Position numbers and translations under genes: made by a program. Below, one piece after another: positions 1 through 11,996 of a DNA stretch of 64,000 bases. The stretch covers positions 37,482,501-37,546,500 of the forward strand of contig NC_073643.1 of NCBI RefSeq assembly GCF_029407905.1, written 5' to 3'. Origin of the DNA: Bubalus kerabau. Its lineage: Eukaryota > Chordata > Mammalia > Artiodactyla > Bovidae. The stretch's first letter is position 1, and every line of letters starts with the position of its first letter. Below the pieces are notes generated by a model. The model saw nothing but the letters and a program-made list of their open reading frames with translations, was not told the origin of the DNA and did not search any database.

Positions 1-464
1 TCAGGCATGCAGTGGTTCTGCAGGGACTTAGACTGGAAGCGTAGCTGGGGACCTTTAGCGATCAGATTTTAGAACAGACCCTGCCTTCCATTTCACCTAT
101 TCATAAAGCCAAGACTCCAAGAGTAAGAGACTGAGTTGACTGCAAGTGACTTGGGTCAGTGCCCCAAAGTTGCCTCTCTTAGAGCTGCATTTGACAGAGA
201 AGATATGATCATGCATTAATGTGAATCTCTGGCCCCCAGTTCTTTTAATTTTTGCCTTATTAGTATTGAAAGCCATAATCCTAATAATATCCTAACTGTT
301 CCTTACACTTGGATTAATAATAATACTGATGATAATACCTATGGTTACTCACATGAATGGGCAGGGATTGCCTTTCTATTTTTATAGAAATAAAGAAATC
401 AAGACAGGAAGGTAAGGCCAAAGGTGACCAGGGTTTCAAGCCATTGTCCTACCTCTGATATACT

Positions 465-590
465 GTCTCATTTTACACTTAGATTAGCAGCCCTTTGAGG
501 TTTAAGTTCCCAGTACCCATTTTCCAGATGAGGAAACACAGTCACAGAGCAATCAAGTACCTGTTACATGGCAGATCCAGGGCTTTGGGA
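465..590 (-). repeat. MIR SINE fragment
   Basis: The stretch carries the antisense MIR core: a 'cccattttccagatgaggaaac' like block followed by a 'cacagagcaatcaagtacctg' like block and a degraded 'gcagatccaggg' block. It is heavily diverged, as expected for a pan-mammalian MIR, and the edges are approximate. Confidence 0.55.
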
Positions 591-1737
591 CTTGTAAGCC
601 ATCCAGGGCTATTTCTGTAGCTCGACCGTTGCTGCCTCCGAAGTTCTAGTAAGCAGGTTGGATGCAATTTTGCATAATTCAGTAATTGCAGAATCATGAT
701 TGTTCTCTGTGTAATTTTTCCCCTACTCAGATTCCAATTTAAGAAATGGGGAATGAAGCAAATGAGCACACCATTTCTTGACGCATCTGTGGTGTTACTA
801 TGGTTACATTTTGGCAAGATTTTCCGTTTATTTTTTCCAGTGATTTATTGGACCTGACTGTGAGCTAAATGGCTTGATTTTAAGCTTATCACTCTGTAGG
901 AATTGGGGGAAAAATGACCTCAGCCTTTTAAAAAACAGTGGAAAATAATATTTTGTCTTTGCTTATATAGAGCCAATGGTATTGATGTTTCATGTCTATG
1001 AAACCAATAAATCAGAAACTGAGAATGTGGAGAGAGATTTTTTTTTTCACTACAGAGAAAACAGGTAACATTTCATTTTATATTTCCTGCACAAAACAGG
1101 AAGGAAACTCTGAAGAGGTCTGTTTCTGAATCTGGCGCAGTGTGTGTGCCTTGGAACAGGGATCACATGGGATTTGGTTATGGACTTAGATGACTGGGGC
1201 CACATGTGTGTTTATTTTGGTTCTTTGGCCCATGTGACTGATAGAGCAGAACTCAGTACCAAGCTGTTGTGCTCATGGGTGAGGAAGCCCTGGATTGAGT
1301 CACGGATCTTCCCAGTGATGTTGTTGACTGTGCCACAGGGAAATGAACTCCTGCAATCTATATTTTCCAGAACTTCCTGCTGCCGATATTTCAGTAACTT
1401 TGGTCTTTTGAGAAGGGATGATCTCATGAACAGGTGCTTGCGAGCTGGGGTAGACTTCCTTTTCTGTACATTTTAGGAGGCTCACATGTCACAAGAAATG
1501 AACAGATAAGGCTGTTTGTTCTCAAGTTTGTTTTAGTGTTACCATAGTGTAGTAGAACCTTCTGGGCACCGTGATGGGTTTTGCCATTCAGAATTCCATT
1601 TTATCCTAGTTTTTTGGCAAAGACAGTGTAAGTTTTGCATCCGTATTTTCGGGTAAAAAAATGAAGTAACAAATGTAGTTTCCTCAAAATCATACCAGTT
1701 CTAATGCCGCATTTCTCACTTCTCATCCAGTGAAAAG
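591..1737. other. Single-copy AT-rich DNA, nothing recognised
   Basis: I see no repeat family or convincing gene. A 110-codon + strand frame lies at 1144-1476, but it overlaps open frames on the other strand, has no recognisable domain and no promoter or splice context, so I do not call it. Confidence 0.4.
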
Positions 1738-1830
1738 TGGCTTTATTGAAATATAATTCATATGCAATTTACCCAGTTAAATTGTTCATTTAGTGCTATT
1801 TTCGCTATAGTCATTATTATTTTCTACTCC
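1738..1830 (-). repeat. Old L1 3' end fragment
   Basis: The text 'tttattgaaatataattcatatgcaatttaccc' type reads as the antisense 3' end of an old mammalian L1. It is short and diverged, so the family is uncertain. Confidence 0.45.
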
Positions 1831-1919
1831 TCTTTTGTTTTGATTCAAAAACATTTTATTCCATAGTATGAAAAGGGTCATCATAGATAAAATTTAATTA
1901 TATTATCATTGAAAATTAT

Positions 1920-3097
1920 TCATTTCAGTTCATTTGCTCAGTTGTGTTTGACTCTTTGTGACCCCACAGACTGCAGCACACCAGGCTTTCCTGTCCATCA
2001 CCAACTTCTAGAGCTTTCTTAAACTCATGTCCATGGAGTCGATGATACCATCCAACCATCTCATCCTCTGTCATCCCCCTTCTCCTCCTGCCTTCAATCT
2101 TTCCCAGCATCACAGTCTTTTCTAATGAGTCAGTTTTTGACATCAGGTGGCTAAAGTATGGAGCTTCCACTTAAGCATCAGTCCTTCCAATGAGTATTCA
2201 TGAGGAGTTCATGATCTGAGCCACAGTCAGCTCCCAGTCTTGTTTTTACTGACTGTATAGAGCTTCTCTATCTTTGGCTGCAAAGAATATAATCAATCTG
2301 ATTTTGGTATTGACCATTTGGTGATGTCCATGTGTAGAATTGTCTCTTGTATTGTTGGAAGAGGGTATTTGCTATGACCAGTGTGTTCTCTTGGCAAAAC
2401 TCTATTTGCCTTTGCCCTGCTTCATTCTGTCCTCCAAGACCAAACTTCCCTGTTATACCAGGTATTTCTTGACTTCCTACTTTTGCATTCCAGTCCCCTA
2501 TGAGGAAAGGACATCTTTTTTGGGTGTTAGTTCTAGAAGGTCTCATAGGTCATCATAGAACCGTTCAACTTCAGCTTTGTCAGCGTTAGTGGTTGGGACG
2601 TAGACTTGAATTGCTGTTATACTGAATGGCTTGCCTTGGAAATGAACAGAGATCATTCTGTCATTTTTCAGATTGCTCCCAAGCACTGCATTTCAGACTT
2701 TTGTTGAGTATAAGGGCTACTCCATTTGTTCTAAGGGATTCTTGCCCACAATAGTAGATAGAATGGTCATCTGAATTAAATTCACCCATTCCGGTCCATT
2801 TTAGTTCGCTGATTCCTAAAATGTCGACGTTCACTCTTAAAATGTCCTGTTTGACCTCTTTCAATTTACCTTGATTCATGGACCTAACATTCCAGGTTTC
2901 TATGCAATGTTGTTCTTTACAGTATTGGACTTTATTTCCATCACTAATCACATCCACAACTGGGCATTGTTTTCGCTTTGGTTCTGTTTCTTCATTCTTT
3001 CTGGAGTTATTTTTCCACTCTTCTCCAGTAGCATATTGGGCACCTACCGACCTGGGGAGTTCATCTTTCAGTGTCGTATATTTTTGCCTTTTCATAC
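1920..3097 (-). mobile_element. BovB LINE, internally deleted copy
   Basis: The copy reads 3' to 5' on the + strand. It starts with the BovB 3' tail (CAGTTCA-type repeat, then the antisense terminal block) and ends in the N-terminal endonuclease region. At about 2200 the 3' terminal 280 bases join directly to the endonuclease-coding part. By comparison with the full-length copy at 37146-40206, about 1.85 kb with the reverse transcriptase is missing. Candidate target-site duplications are TGAAAATTAT (1910-1919) and TGAAAATTAC (3098-3107), with one mismatch. They suggest that a near full-length element inserted, with the deletion arising before or after insertion. Confidence 0.93.
2268..3085 (-). 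pseudogene. BovB AP-endonuclease domain remnant
   Basis: This is the N-terminal part of the BovB polyprotein, which in the intact family holds an APE-type endonuclease that nicks target DNA for target-primed reverse transcription. Frame 2661-3085 encodes the segment with GTWNVRSMNQGK-like (here ETWNVRSMNQGK) and SELKWTGMGEFNS. Frame 2268-2546 encodes GDWNAKVG, YTWTSPNG and IDYIL, matching conserved endonuclease blocks around the catalytic Asp/Asn and the later Asp. The two pieces are in different frames, so the gene is dead. The reverse transcriptase is absent because of the junction near 2200. The first ten codons of the upstream frame (3098-3125) are host flank. Confidence 0.88.
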
Positions 3098-3299
3098 TGA
3101 AAATTACTACCGCTCCCCCCCTCAAATTACTGTGGAAAAAGAGAACTAGATGCAGAATGAGTCAGAAGCCTTGGTGTAAAATATGAGGGCTGTTCTATAA
3201 CTGGTCAGCTTGGTCAGATAGCCTCTCTGAGTCTATCTCTGTTTTTTTTTTTTTTTCTTTTTCTTAAATCTCTAGTAAAATGGAACTAGAAATATCTAT

Positions 3300-3440
3300 C
3301 TCCAACATTGTCTCACCAAACACTGACAGCAGCCCCAAGAGATGGATCCATTGGAGGAGACAGAGGCTCAGAGAGGTTGCTTCGAATCACACACTTAGCA
3401 AGAGCAGGGACAGGGTTTAACCAATTCTCTAACTCCTGTA
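3300..3440 (-). repeat. MIR SINE fragment
   Basis: An antisense MIR core is visible ('gagacagaggctcagagagg', then a degraded 'tcacacacttagcaagagcag'). It lies between two BovB insertions, with a T-rich run at 3241-3256 upstream. Confidence 0.6.
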
Positions 3441-3471
3441 CTGGGTATAATTGACAGTAATGTGATTAGAG

Positions 3472-4454
3472 AAACCTGTTTGCAGTTCAAGAAGCAACTG
3501 TTAGAACTGGACATGGAACAATGAACTGGTTCAAAATTAGGAAAGAGTATGTCAAGGCTGTGTATTGTTACCCTGCTTATTTAACTTATATGCAGAATAC
3601 ATCATGTGAAATGCTGGGCTGAATGAAGCACAAACTGGAATCCAGATTGCAGGGAGAAATATAAATAATCCCCAATATGCAGATGATACCACCCTTATGG
3701 CTGGAAAGCAAAGAGGAACTAACTAAAGAGCCTTTGATGAGGGTGAAAGAGGAGAGTGAAAAAGCTGGCTTAAAACTCAACAATCAAAAAAATAAGATCA
3801 TGGCATCTGGTCCTACCACTTCATCACTTCATGGCAAATAGATGGGGAAACAATGGCACTGTTATTTTCTTGGGCTCCAAAAGCACTGCAGATAGTGACT
3901 GCAGCCTTGAAATTAAAAAACGCTTGCTCCTTGTAAGAAAAGCTATGGCAAGCCAGAACAGCATATTAAAAAGCAGAGGCATTAATTTACCAACAAATGT
4001 TTGTCTAGTCAACACCGTGGTTTTTTTAATAGTCATGTATGGATGTGAGAGTTGGACTATAAAGAAAGCTGAGCCCTGAAGAATTGATGCTTTTGAACTG
4101 TGGTGTTGGAGAAGACTGTTGAGAATCTGTTGGACTGCAAGGAGTTCAAACCAGTCAACCCTAAGGGAAATCAATCCCGAATATTCATTGTAAGGACTGA
4201 TCTGAAGCTGCAATTCCAATACTTTGGCCACCTGATGCGAAAAGCTGACTCATTAGAAAAGACCCTGATGCTGGGAAAGATTGAGGCCAGAGGAGAAGAG
4301 AATGACAGAGGACCTGATGGTTGGATGGAATCTCTGATTCAATGGACATGAGTTTGAGCAAGCTCCTGGAGATGGCGGTGAACAGGAAAGCCTGGCATGC
4401 TGCAGTCTATGGGGTCGCAAAGAGTCAGACACGACTGAGAGACTAAACAACAAC
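3472..4454 (+). mobile_element. 5'-truncated BovB LINE with target-site duplication
   Basis: This is the 3' third of BovB in sense orientation, covering the reverse transcriptase C-terminal half and the 3' terminus (GGGTCGCAAAGAGTCAGAC, then a short tail). A perfect 13-base duplication, AATGTGATTAGAG, flanks it at 3459-3471 and 4455-4467. Frames at 3831-4079 and 4100-4351 keep blocks such as MYGCESWTIKKAE and FGHLMRKADSLEKTLMLGK, but stops and frameshifts separate them. It is one of the more diverged copies in the window. Confidence 0.96.
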
Positions 4455-4750
4455 AATGTGATTAGAGCAGTATACCATGGACCACTGAGATTGAAAGAAG
4501 AAAGAAAGAAAAACATCACTGTTGAATTATAAATATTTAAAATCATAGAGTTTTGTCTTGGGGGTGGGAAGCTAGAGAAGTCATTGTATCCAAGAAATAA
4601 ACGTCTTCTCTCTGATTTTCATGTATTTCACTGATGTGTAGTATTGAATTTTAATAACTGCTTAATGATTATTCAGCTTTTAAAAAATCACTGTAGGAAT
4701 CTCTTGAGATATATCAGTGGTCTACTCATGGAAAACCACCTTAAGATAAA

Positions 4751-5028
4751 TGGATCTTTTAAAAAAGAATTTTTTAAATTTTCAGCTGTCCTGGGTCTTC
4801 CTTGCTGCTTGAGCTTCTCTAGTTGCAGTGAATGGGGGCTATTCTGTAGTTGGAATGAGCAGGCTTCAGTGGTTATATCTCAGTAATTGTGGTTCCCAGG
4901 CTCTAGGGCACAGGCTCAATGGTTGTGGTGCACAGGCTTAGTTGCTCCTCAGCAAGTAGGATCTTCCTGAACCAGGAATCCAATCCGCAGGCGGATTCTT
5001 TACCACTGAGCTACAGGGGGAGCCCCAA
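4751..5028 (-). mobile_element. CHR-type tRNA-derived SINE
   Basis: Read antisense, the element shows the cetartiodactyl CHR pattern: a 3' body with 'tgtggttcccaggctctag' and 'ggtgcacaggcttagttgctc', then a tRNA-like head with the B-box region at 'caggaatccaatcc' and A-box side 'ggattctttaccactgagc'. It is about 280 bases long, diverged, and without a clear target-site duplication. Confidence 0.85.
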
Positions 5029-5259
5029 TAAGTGAATTTCAAATGCATGTAAACATCATCAGTGTTGCTGACTTCTGTCATTCCTCAGAATCATCTGGAT
5101 AATATTTCTGTCTCCTGCCCCTCAAATCCTGCTTACATTCCCAATGCCCTTCCCCTAAATTCTTTAGTCATAACAAACTTCGTCCATTTCTCAAATATGC
5201 CTGATATCTTCTTATAACTGGGTATAAATTATTGTCTCTTTTCTCTCCATCTTTCCATC

Positions 5260-5535
5260 TAACCAGTTCATAAGCTTCTTGTAAGCTTTAGTCTAGATGC
5301 CACTACCTCCAGGAAGGCCTCCATAGATTATGCCCATTGCCTTCCTCACTGCTCCCACAGCCCCGCCACCCCATTTGACCACATACCCTGCCTGCTGTAT
5401 ATCTCTCTGTTCTTTTAGAATCCTACTCTTCTGAGGCCAGCGACTGGATCTACCTCAGTGATCAGCCCACACCTGGCTGGCTGAGTTCCTGGAGCATGGG
5501 ATAAATATCTATTGATTGAAAGAACTGATGAAGAA
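5260..5535 (+). repeat. L2 LINE 3' end
   Basis: The sense L2 tail pattern is present: 'ccaggaaggcctcc', 'ctgttcttttagaatcctac' and a terminal 'gataaatatctattgattgaa' that resembles the 'aataaatatttgttgaatgaa' end of L2. It is strongly diverged. Confidence 0.65.
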
Positions 5536-7586
5536 ATGGATAGAGACTGTCTTTGTTTTTCTTGTTTTATTATTTTTTTTTTCATTACTTAACATTTGGG
5601 GGAATCAGCAGAGCTACTCTTGACATAAAACTCTCAGAATAAAGGGCAGCTCAGCGGCTTGAGCTCCGAGTTGGCTGATGAAGACTCCACTGATTACATG
5701 ACTGAGAATCTAAACCCAGAAAGTCCAGGTTCCTGGTGAGCTTGGAGCTGGAGTGCCCATTCACAGCTCCTCCTAATTACAGTCTAGATATCACTGCACT
5801 TCCTGCAGTGATAGCCGTTCTGCTTTATGACTTCTTGTCTTAGCTGATGTGACAACATCTGAGATTCTTGCTTTGGAACTGCTTCTTTGCCCGTGAAGAT
5901 AAATGCGTTACCTGACAGGGCTTGTCATTTACTCTACTGCTGCTATCAAAACGAGATACAACTCATCTAGGAGTCTCAGGGCTCTGGAATGCCGAAGTCC
6001 ACCCCTCCTGTTCCTTCTCCCTTCTCTGGGCTCAATAGTGATTGAACACATCTTTCTTTTCAAGCAGAGGTCATTTGAAAGAGGAAAGGATAAGTCAGTT
6101 TTTTCTGTAGCTTAACATGTTGATCAAGGCTCTCCCTGATACTGAGATCATTGCAACCTGTAAGAGGCATTGATTATTGACTTAAAGGAGTTTACAAAGG
6201 AATTAAACAACTTTGATCTCTAAGATTATTTAAATCTAATGTGGTAAACATAGGTGATCCTGCTTTTTATTTGTAGTGGTGGTAGATTTTAATGGGCATG
6301 TTAGCATCTGCCAACCAACAGTTGATATGTTTATTATTTTGAATGTGACTGTGATGTCAGGACCATAAGTTACCTTTGGTGTTATTCAAATGTGTTAGTT
6401 TCTCTTAAGCATAGCTGTTTCCAGTACTTCTTGCCTAGAACTAACTCATTTTTCATTTACAGCTGATGATACGAACTAGACCAGTTTATCAGCAAGAGGC
6501 CAGGATAAAGAACTGGGTGTAGGAACTTTGCTTCTTTCTTAGACTGTACATCTCTGTGTTTAGGTTGTGTTTGACACAAGTAGAAGGCTTCGGATTTTCA
6601 TTCATGATGTAGACAGTTCTGTAAGCAACCCCAGGACTAATTAGATGAAAGTCACTAGAAGTGTTCTCACTGTGACTATTTCCCTTTTGCTCTTACCAGT
6701 TAGTGATGGCTGATATTGAAGGATCACTTTAGTCTTTACCAAGCCCAGTCTTGTTGCAAAACTCGGACTAGTAACAGTTATAACAGCTCTCCAAGTGCTC
6801 TCTTTTGAGCTCGTACTGTGTCCCACAAGCCTTGCCATAATGCTGATACATAGGCCGTCTCTCACTCTGGTCTCAAAACAAAAAACAGAAAAACCAGTCT
6901 ACTGAGGACCTGAACTCAAGCTCACCGCACTGGTAGACCCTCCCCCTTTTCTATTCAGTTGCAAATGTTTGTTGCCCACAATCAGATCAGTGTATGTCCT
7001 CATCCCTTCTCCATCACTTCCCCACGTTTTCTCTCCTCTTCCATTCTACCCATCAGTCCTGTGCTTTACCATGTGCTCCTAGCTGGTCTGAGGTCTGGAG
7101 ACTCCCATTACCCACTGGCCCATCCCTTACTGCCTATGCCTGTCCTTTCTTTCTTTCTCCATCAGATCTTACTTGTTTTACATTGGTTTCCCGTGGGGCT
7201 GTCCTATAAGAAGCCAAGAATTATAATAAAGAAGTGAATGGTTCATATGATGGTACAGAGTTCTCTCTTACATAATACTTATATCTTAACACATAGAAGT
7301 TTAAATGTGGTGCTTCTATAAACATCCTATAAAATGGGATATTCTGGCAACAAGGGATGTTCATAGGTAGGGATGAATTCTTAGGGTTTTGATTTGTTTT
7401 TGTACTTTTTCTAGTGTTTAACACAGTATGGTATACACAGAAGATATTTTAAACATAGGCTTGTCTGTGTCAAGGGGATTTCCCCCACCGCTGGCTGTTT
7501 CACTTCTCAGACGTATGAATTTTCTCATTTCACCAAGTACAAGCTGAGAAGGTAAAGCAATAGTAGGCAAGGAGTTTTGTGCCAAA
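5536..7586. other. Single-copy DNA, nothing recognised
   Basis: No repeat family or gene is recognised. A C+T-rich stretch at about 6990-7180 gives overlapping short open frames, but these have no domain or context. Most of the rest is AT-rich. Confidence 0.4.
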
Positions 7587-7587
7587 T

Positions 7588-8269
7588 TAAAAGTTGGCTT
7601 AAAGCTCAACATTCAGAAAACTAAGATCATGGCATCTGGTCCCATCACTTCGTGGCAAATAGATGGGGAAACAGTGGCTGACTTTATTTTTCTGGGCTCC
7701 AAAATCACTGCAGATGGTGATTGCAGCCATGAAATTAAAATACGCTTACTCCTTGGAAGGAAAGTTATGACCAACCTAGATAGCGTATTCAAAGCAGAGA
7801 CATTACTTTGCCAACAAAGGTCCGTCTAGTCAAGGCTATAGTTTTTCCAGTGGTCATGTATGGATGTGAGGGTTGGACTATAAAGAAAGCTGAGCACTGA
7901 AGAATTGCTGTTTTTGAACTATGGTGTTGGAGAAGACTCTGAGAGTCCCTTGGACTGCAAGGAGTTCCAACCAGTCCATCCTAAAGGAGATCAGTCTTTG
8001 GTGTTCATTGGAAGTACTGATGTTGAAGCTGAAACGCCAATACTTTGGCCACCTGATGCGAAGAGCTGACTCATTGGAAAAGACCCTGATGCTGGGAAAG
8101 ATTGACGGCAGGAGGAAAAGGGGACGACAGAGGAAGAGATGGTTGGATGGCATCACTGACTTGATGGATATGGGTTTAGGTGAACTCTGGGAGTTGGTGA
8201 TGGACAGGGAGGCCTGGCGTGCTGCGGTTCATGATGTCGCAAAGAGTCGGACGCAACTGAGGGACTGAA
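7588..8269 (+). mobile_element. 5'-truncated BovB LINE
   Basis: This is the BovB 3' end in sense orientation, starting in the reverse transcriptase after the YADD region (codons for VGLKLNIQKTKIMASGP, first residues degraded) and running to the GTCGCAAAGAGTCGGACGCAACTGAGGGACTGAA terminus. Frame 7629-7829 encodes ADFIFLGSKITADGDCSHEIK. Frame 7921-8268 encodes the last part, with FGHLMRRADSLEKTLMLGK and the Arg-rich GRRKRGRQRKRWLDG motif. A stop and frameshifts near 7830-7920 separate them. Confidence 0.95.
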
Positions 8270-8595
8270 ATGATTAGAGAAAAAACAAAAGCAAAAAACT
8301 TGTTTCTTAGGTGTGATCTAGATTTAAAGTTACCCATCAGTGAGTTCATGAGAAAAACTTGGACATTCCTGATGTGGATGTTCTCTCTTCTTCTTGGGGC
8401 TGGATCTTCACATGTGCTGGGTTTTCTGCTATGCCAGACCAGAGAGGCTGGCAGGTCTACCCTAACCAGTGCTGTTCACTTGGGTTCTTTGAGACTCCGT
8501 TTCCTCATCACCTGTGTTGATGTTTCTGAGGTACCTAAGCCCCCCGCAGTGATCATGGCAGTTCATAGATCCTCTATTTAAGGGTCCTCTATGTA

Positions 8596-8723
8596 CAAGT
8601 TTTTTGTTTTGTTTTGGTTGTACCGTGTGGCTTGCAAGATCTCAGTTTCCCCACCAGGGATGGAACCTGGGCCATGATAGTGAAAGACCAGAATCCTAAC
8701 CCCTGGGCCACCAGGGAAGTACC
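8596..8723 (-). mobile_element. CHR-type tRNA-derived SINE with target-site duplication
   Basis: The antisense element has a T-rich tail side ('ttttttgttttgttttgg'), then 'tgtggcttgcaagatctcag', 'accagggatggaacctggg' and the tRNA-like end 'cctaacccctgggccaccagggaa'. The flanks at 8580-8595 and 8724-8739 match at 14 of 16 bases (AAGGGTCCTCTATGTA / AAAGGTCCTCTGTGTA), which supports the boundaries. Confidence 0.88.
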
Positions 8724-8742
8724 AAAGGTCCTCTGTGTAAAG

Positions 8743-9384
8743 CAGTCTTCTTTCTTCCAGACCCTTTTCCCTTTCTTTTCTAACATGACTCTTCAAGTTC
8801 AGCTGTTTTCCCTTTTTTCATGTTGTCATTAGACTTTGGGCTTTATGTATATGGTTCTCTGTTTTATGATTTTTATAATTTTTTTGGCGGGGTTGGGGGT
8901 GGAGAACAAGCTAAGTTTAAAAAAAAAAGATTCTCCAATGTTTGTTGAGTAACAACCCAATATTCAATGTTAGGTGAGAACATAGTGGAGATTAATGATT
9001 GGTTCATTTAGCCTATAATATGCACGCTTGAAATAGCACATTCTCTGCATATCCCCAGCATCAGCTAATTCCCTAATGTTCTTTCTTCCTTGTATTTATT
9101 ATTATATGTTGTTAACTGTAATTGCCATTGCATATTTGGTGAGTGGATGGAGTCATATTGGAAAAAAAAAAAGAAAAACTATGAACTTAAAGGCTCATTA
9201 CACTGGATTTGATTTATATGTGTCTGTTAATAGACTCATATAAACATGGTTTGGCTGGTGTTCTTTATTCTAAGGTTCTCAGGAGTGTAGAACAAGGAAA
9301 AGCCATAGGAGTTTAGATTTAAGTTTAATTACAGTTGATGGAATTTCTGATCTTCTTGTGAAAACATGTTAGACCAACCTTATT
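8743..9384. other. AT-rich single-copy DNA
   Basis: No gene or repeat family is recognised. Short homopolymer runs (T near 8875-8885, A near 8916-8926 and 9162-9172) are the only structure. Confidence 0.4.
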
Positions 9385-9620
9385 GCTTAATAATAACATC
9401 TGTCATTAATCGAGTATTTACCATTATGTACCAGGTACTGTGCCCAGTGATTTACAAGTTTTGTCTCTTTTATCCTTCACCAGACTCTGAAAGACATAAT
9501 GTTACCATCCCTGTGTTAGGAGCATGGAATGAGGAGCTTATAAGTGACTTGTTCAAGATGAGCAGTTTAATAATGATGAAACCCAGATTCAAATCCAGTA
9601 CTAACCTCCCTTGAGAGGCC
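9385..9620 (-). repeat. MIR SINE
   Basis: This nearly complete antisense MIR has, in order, a 'taataataacatctgtcatt' end, 'tatgtaccaggtactgtgcccagtgatttacaag', a degraded core, and 'gatgaaacccagattcaaatcc' at the tRNA-related end. Confidence 0.75.
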
Positions 9621-9639
9621 ATGCTCTTGGTTTATATCT

Positions 9640-10410
9640 CTGGGTTCAGTCACCTTAAAGACCAGTTTTTAAATTAATATATTGAGTTTAAAAGAGTCTT
9701 AATAACATATAGATTAGTCCTTGGCTGGATGTAGGATGCTAGCATATCTGTTTGGCAGCCATGTTAATTTATTTAATTGCTTTATAATTTTAGCTGACAT
9801 TTTTCATCAAGATTTGTTGAAATTATAAAGCAATTTCCATAGAAACTTATGTAGGGACAGGGAAGTTTCACAGTATCCTTACCACTTAGTTATTTTAAGA
9901 AGAGATCTGATGAAATTTTAGTAATTTTAGATTTAGGAAGAATCATTTTAAGAGAATGAAATACAATATATGTTTAAAGAAATCTTGTATCAAAAGTGTT
10001 TTATAAAACTATGTACAAATAAAATTTCTAGCTTCTCTAATGGATAATGAGCACTTATGATGAGATCCAAGTAAGAACACTTCACCAGTTATGCTATGTT
10101 AAGGTTACCTAAAGTCTCTATGAAATGAGCTACCCACAGTTTAAACAATAAGAAAACGTTACTTTTGTTAGTTTCAGTCATGATAAGAATAAAGTAGACT
10201 TATGACCTGCTTGACATATTGCCTATTGCATTTAAATTTTAACCAATTATACATCTCTATTTTGGGAAAATACACTGTAATGTTTTTAGGGATATAGGGC
10301 CATGGTGAATGCAGCTTACTTTCACATGGCTACAAAACATTAGAAATGGTTAAAATTTTGTATTATTCTTATTCTTACAAATTTATATAAATATGGAATT
10401 ATTTCCAAAT
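9640..10410. other. AT-rich single-copy DNA
   Basis: No gene, RNA gene or repeat family is recognised in this stretch. Confidence 0.4.
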
Positions 10411-10422
10411 AAAAGTATTTTT

Positions 10423-11074
10423 ATAACAGTTCAGTTCAGTCACTCAGTTGTGTCCGACTCTTTGTGACCACATAGACTGCAGCACACCAGGCTTTCCTGT
10501 CCATCACCAACTCCCGGGGCCTACTCAAACTTATGTCCATCTGGTTGGTGATGCCATCAACCATCTCATCCTTTGTCATCCCCTTCTCCTCCCACCTTCA
10601 TCTTTCCCAGCATCAGGGTCTTTTCCAAAAGTCAGTTCTTTGCATCAGGTGGCCAAAGTATTGGAGCTTCAGCTTCAGCATCAGTCCTTCCAATGAATAT
10701 TCAGAACTGATTTCCTTTAGGATGGATTTCCTTGCAATTCTTTAGGATGGATCTTCTTGCAGTCCAAGGGACTCTCAAGAGTCTTCTCCAACACCACAGT
10801 TCAAAAGCATCAGTTCTTCGGTGCTCAGCTTTCTTTATGGTACAACTCTCACATCCATACATGGCTACTGGAAAAACCATAGCTTTGACTAGATGGACCT
10901 TTGTTGGCAAAATAATGTCTCTGTTTTTTAATATGCTGTCTAGGTTTGTCATAGCTTTTCTTCCAAGGAGCAAGCATCATGGTTTCATGGTTGCAGTCAC
11001 CATCTGCAGTGATTTTGGAGCCCCCCAAAATAAAGTCTCTGTTTCCATTGTTTCTCCATTTATTTACCCATACC
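10423..11074 (-). mobile_element. 5'-truncated BovB LINE
   Basis: The antisense BovB 3' end starts with the CAGTTCAGTTCAGT tail and extends into the reverse transcriptase (antisense codons for FILGGSKITADGDC and LLGRKAMTNLDSIL are readable). A local duplication of 'ctttaggatgga' at about 10716-10751 is private to this copy. Candidate target-site duplications are AAAAGTATTTTT (10411-10422) and AAAAGTTTTTTT (11075-11086), but the second runs into a T tract, so they are only moderately convincing. Confidence 0.94.
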
Positions 11075-11264
11075 AAAAGTTTTTTTTTTTTTTTTAAATA
11101 ATGAGTGTAGTTTTTGGAAAAGGGGATTATATATTAGCGTTATATTTTTGTTTTTCCAGATTATTCATGTTTTTAGCATAACATTGAGATTTTGTTAGTA
11201 CTTTGATAGATCTTATTTATTAAACTATAGCAGGACTAGCCTGAGACATTGTGCATATATTAAA

Positions 11265-11490
11265 ACAAAACCCAACACTTACAGAATACCAAATACATGC
11301 TAGGTGTTGTAGTTTTAGTTTCTCATTTAACCTTTGTGGAAAAACTGTGGGTATAAAGTAATTGTTATTGTAAATAACAATTTACGTAAATGAGTTTCTT
11401 CATTTACGGATGAGGAAACTGAGACTTGGTAAGGTTAATACTTTGTCTTAAAATTGTGGAATCGAACTGGAACCGAGGCGCTCACCATGG
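11265..11490 (-). repeat. MIR SINE
   Basis: The antisense MIR core is clear at 'cattaacctttgtgg' like and 'cggatgaggaaactgagact', followed by a degraded 'tggaatcgaactgg' block. A small inverted 'gttattgtaaataac' palindrome interrupts the middle. Confidence 0.7.
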
Positions 11491-11654
11491 ATGCTAACAC
11501 TGCCACCAGTAGCCACCACATTGTCTTCGCTCAGACTGTGTGCATAGATTCATATACACAGACTCAATATATTTAGGAAATAAGTTAGGAAAAATTCTTT
11601 TAAATGGATCCTAAGTATCTGCTAATGGCATTCTAGATTACTATGAGTATAATT

Positions 11655-11850
11655 ATCATCAATAGAATTCTTACCATACATTGAGTGCTTGCCAGGTGCT
11701 AGGTTTTATCTTATATTTGTGTAATAACTCATTTAATCCTCACAGTAGCCTTGTATGTATATGTTATTACTCTCCACATTCAGGGAAACTGAGGAACAAG
11801 GTGATTGAATACCTTGCTGAAGATGTCATGGTGAAGGTAGAACGGTGTTG
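11655..11850 (-). repeat. MIR SINE
   Basis: The antisense MIR pattern 'cattgagtgcttgccaggtgctaggt', 'taactcatttaatcctcacag' and 'cagggaaactgaggaac' is clear. This second MIR lies less than 200 bases from the previous one, in the same orientation. Confidence 0.75.
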
Positions 11851-11996
11851 TCTTGTTCTAAAAGTTCCCTTCTTAGCCCGTGGCTCGTATTGCCTGCTAT
11901 TTATAAAACCTGGAGACCATTAGGAAAAAAAAAGGAAAATAATCAGTAATTCAACATACTCCTTCTTTTTTGGAGAAGAGAGCAACTGTTTTTTCA

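Noticed and set aside
8260..8280. 'aatgattagag' after the BovB at 8269 as a match to the duplication AATGTGATTAGAG of the copy at 3472-4454
   Set aside because: It is not present at the 5' side of the 7588-8269 copy and differs in length. I treat it as a chance resemblance.
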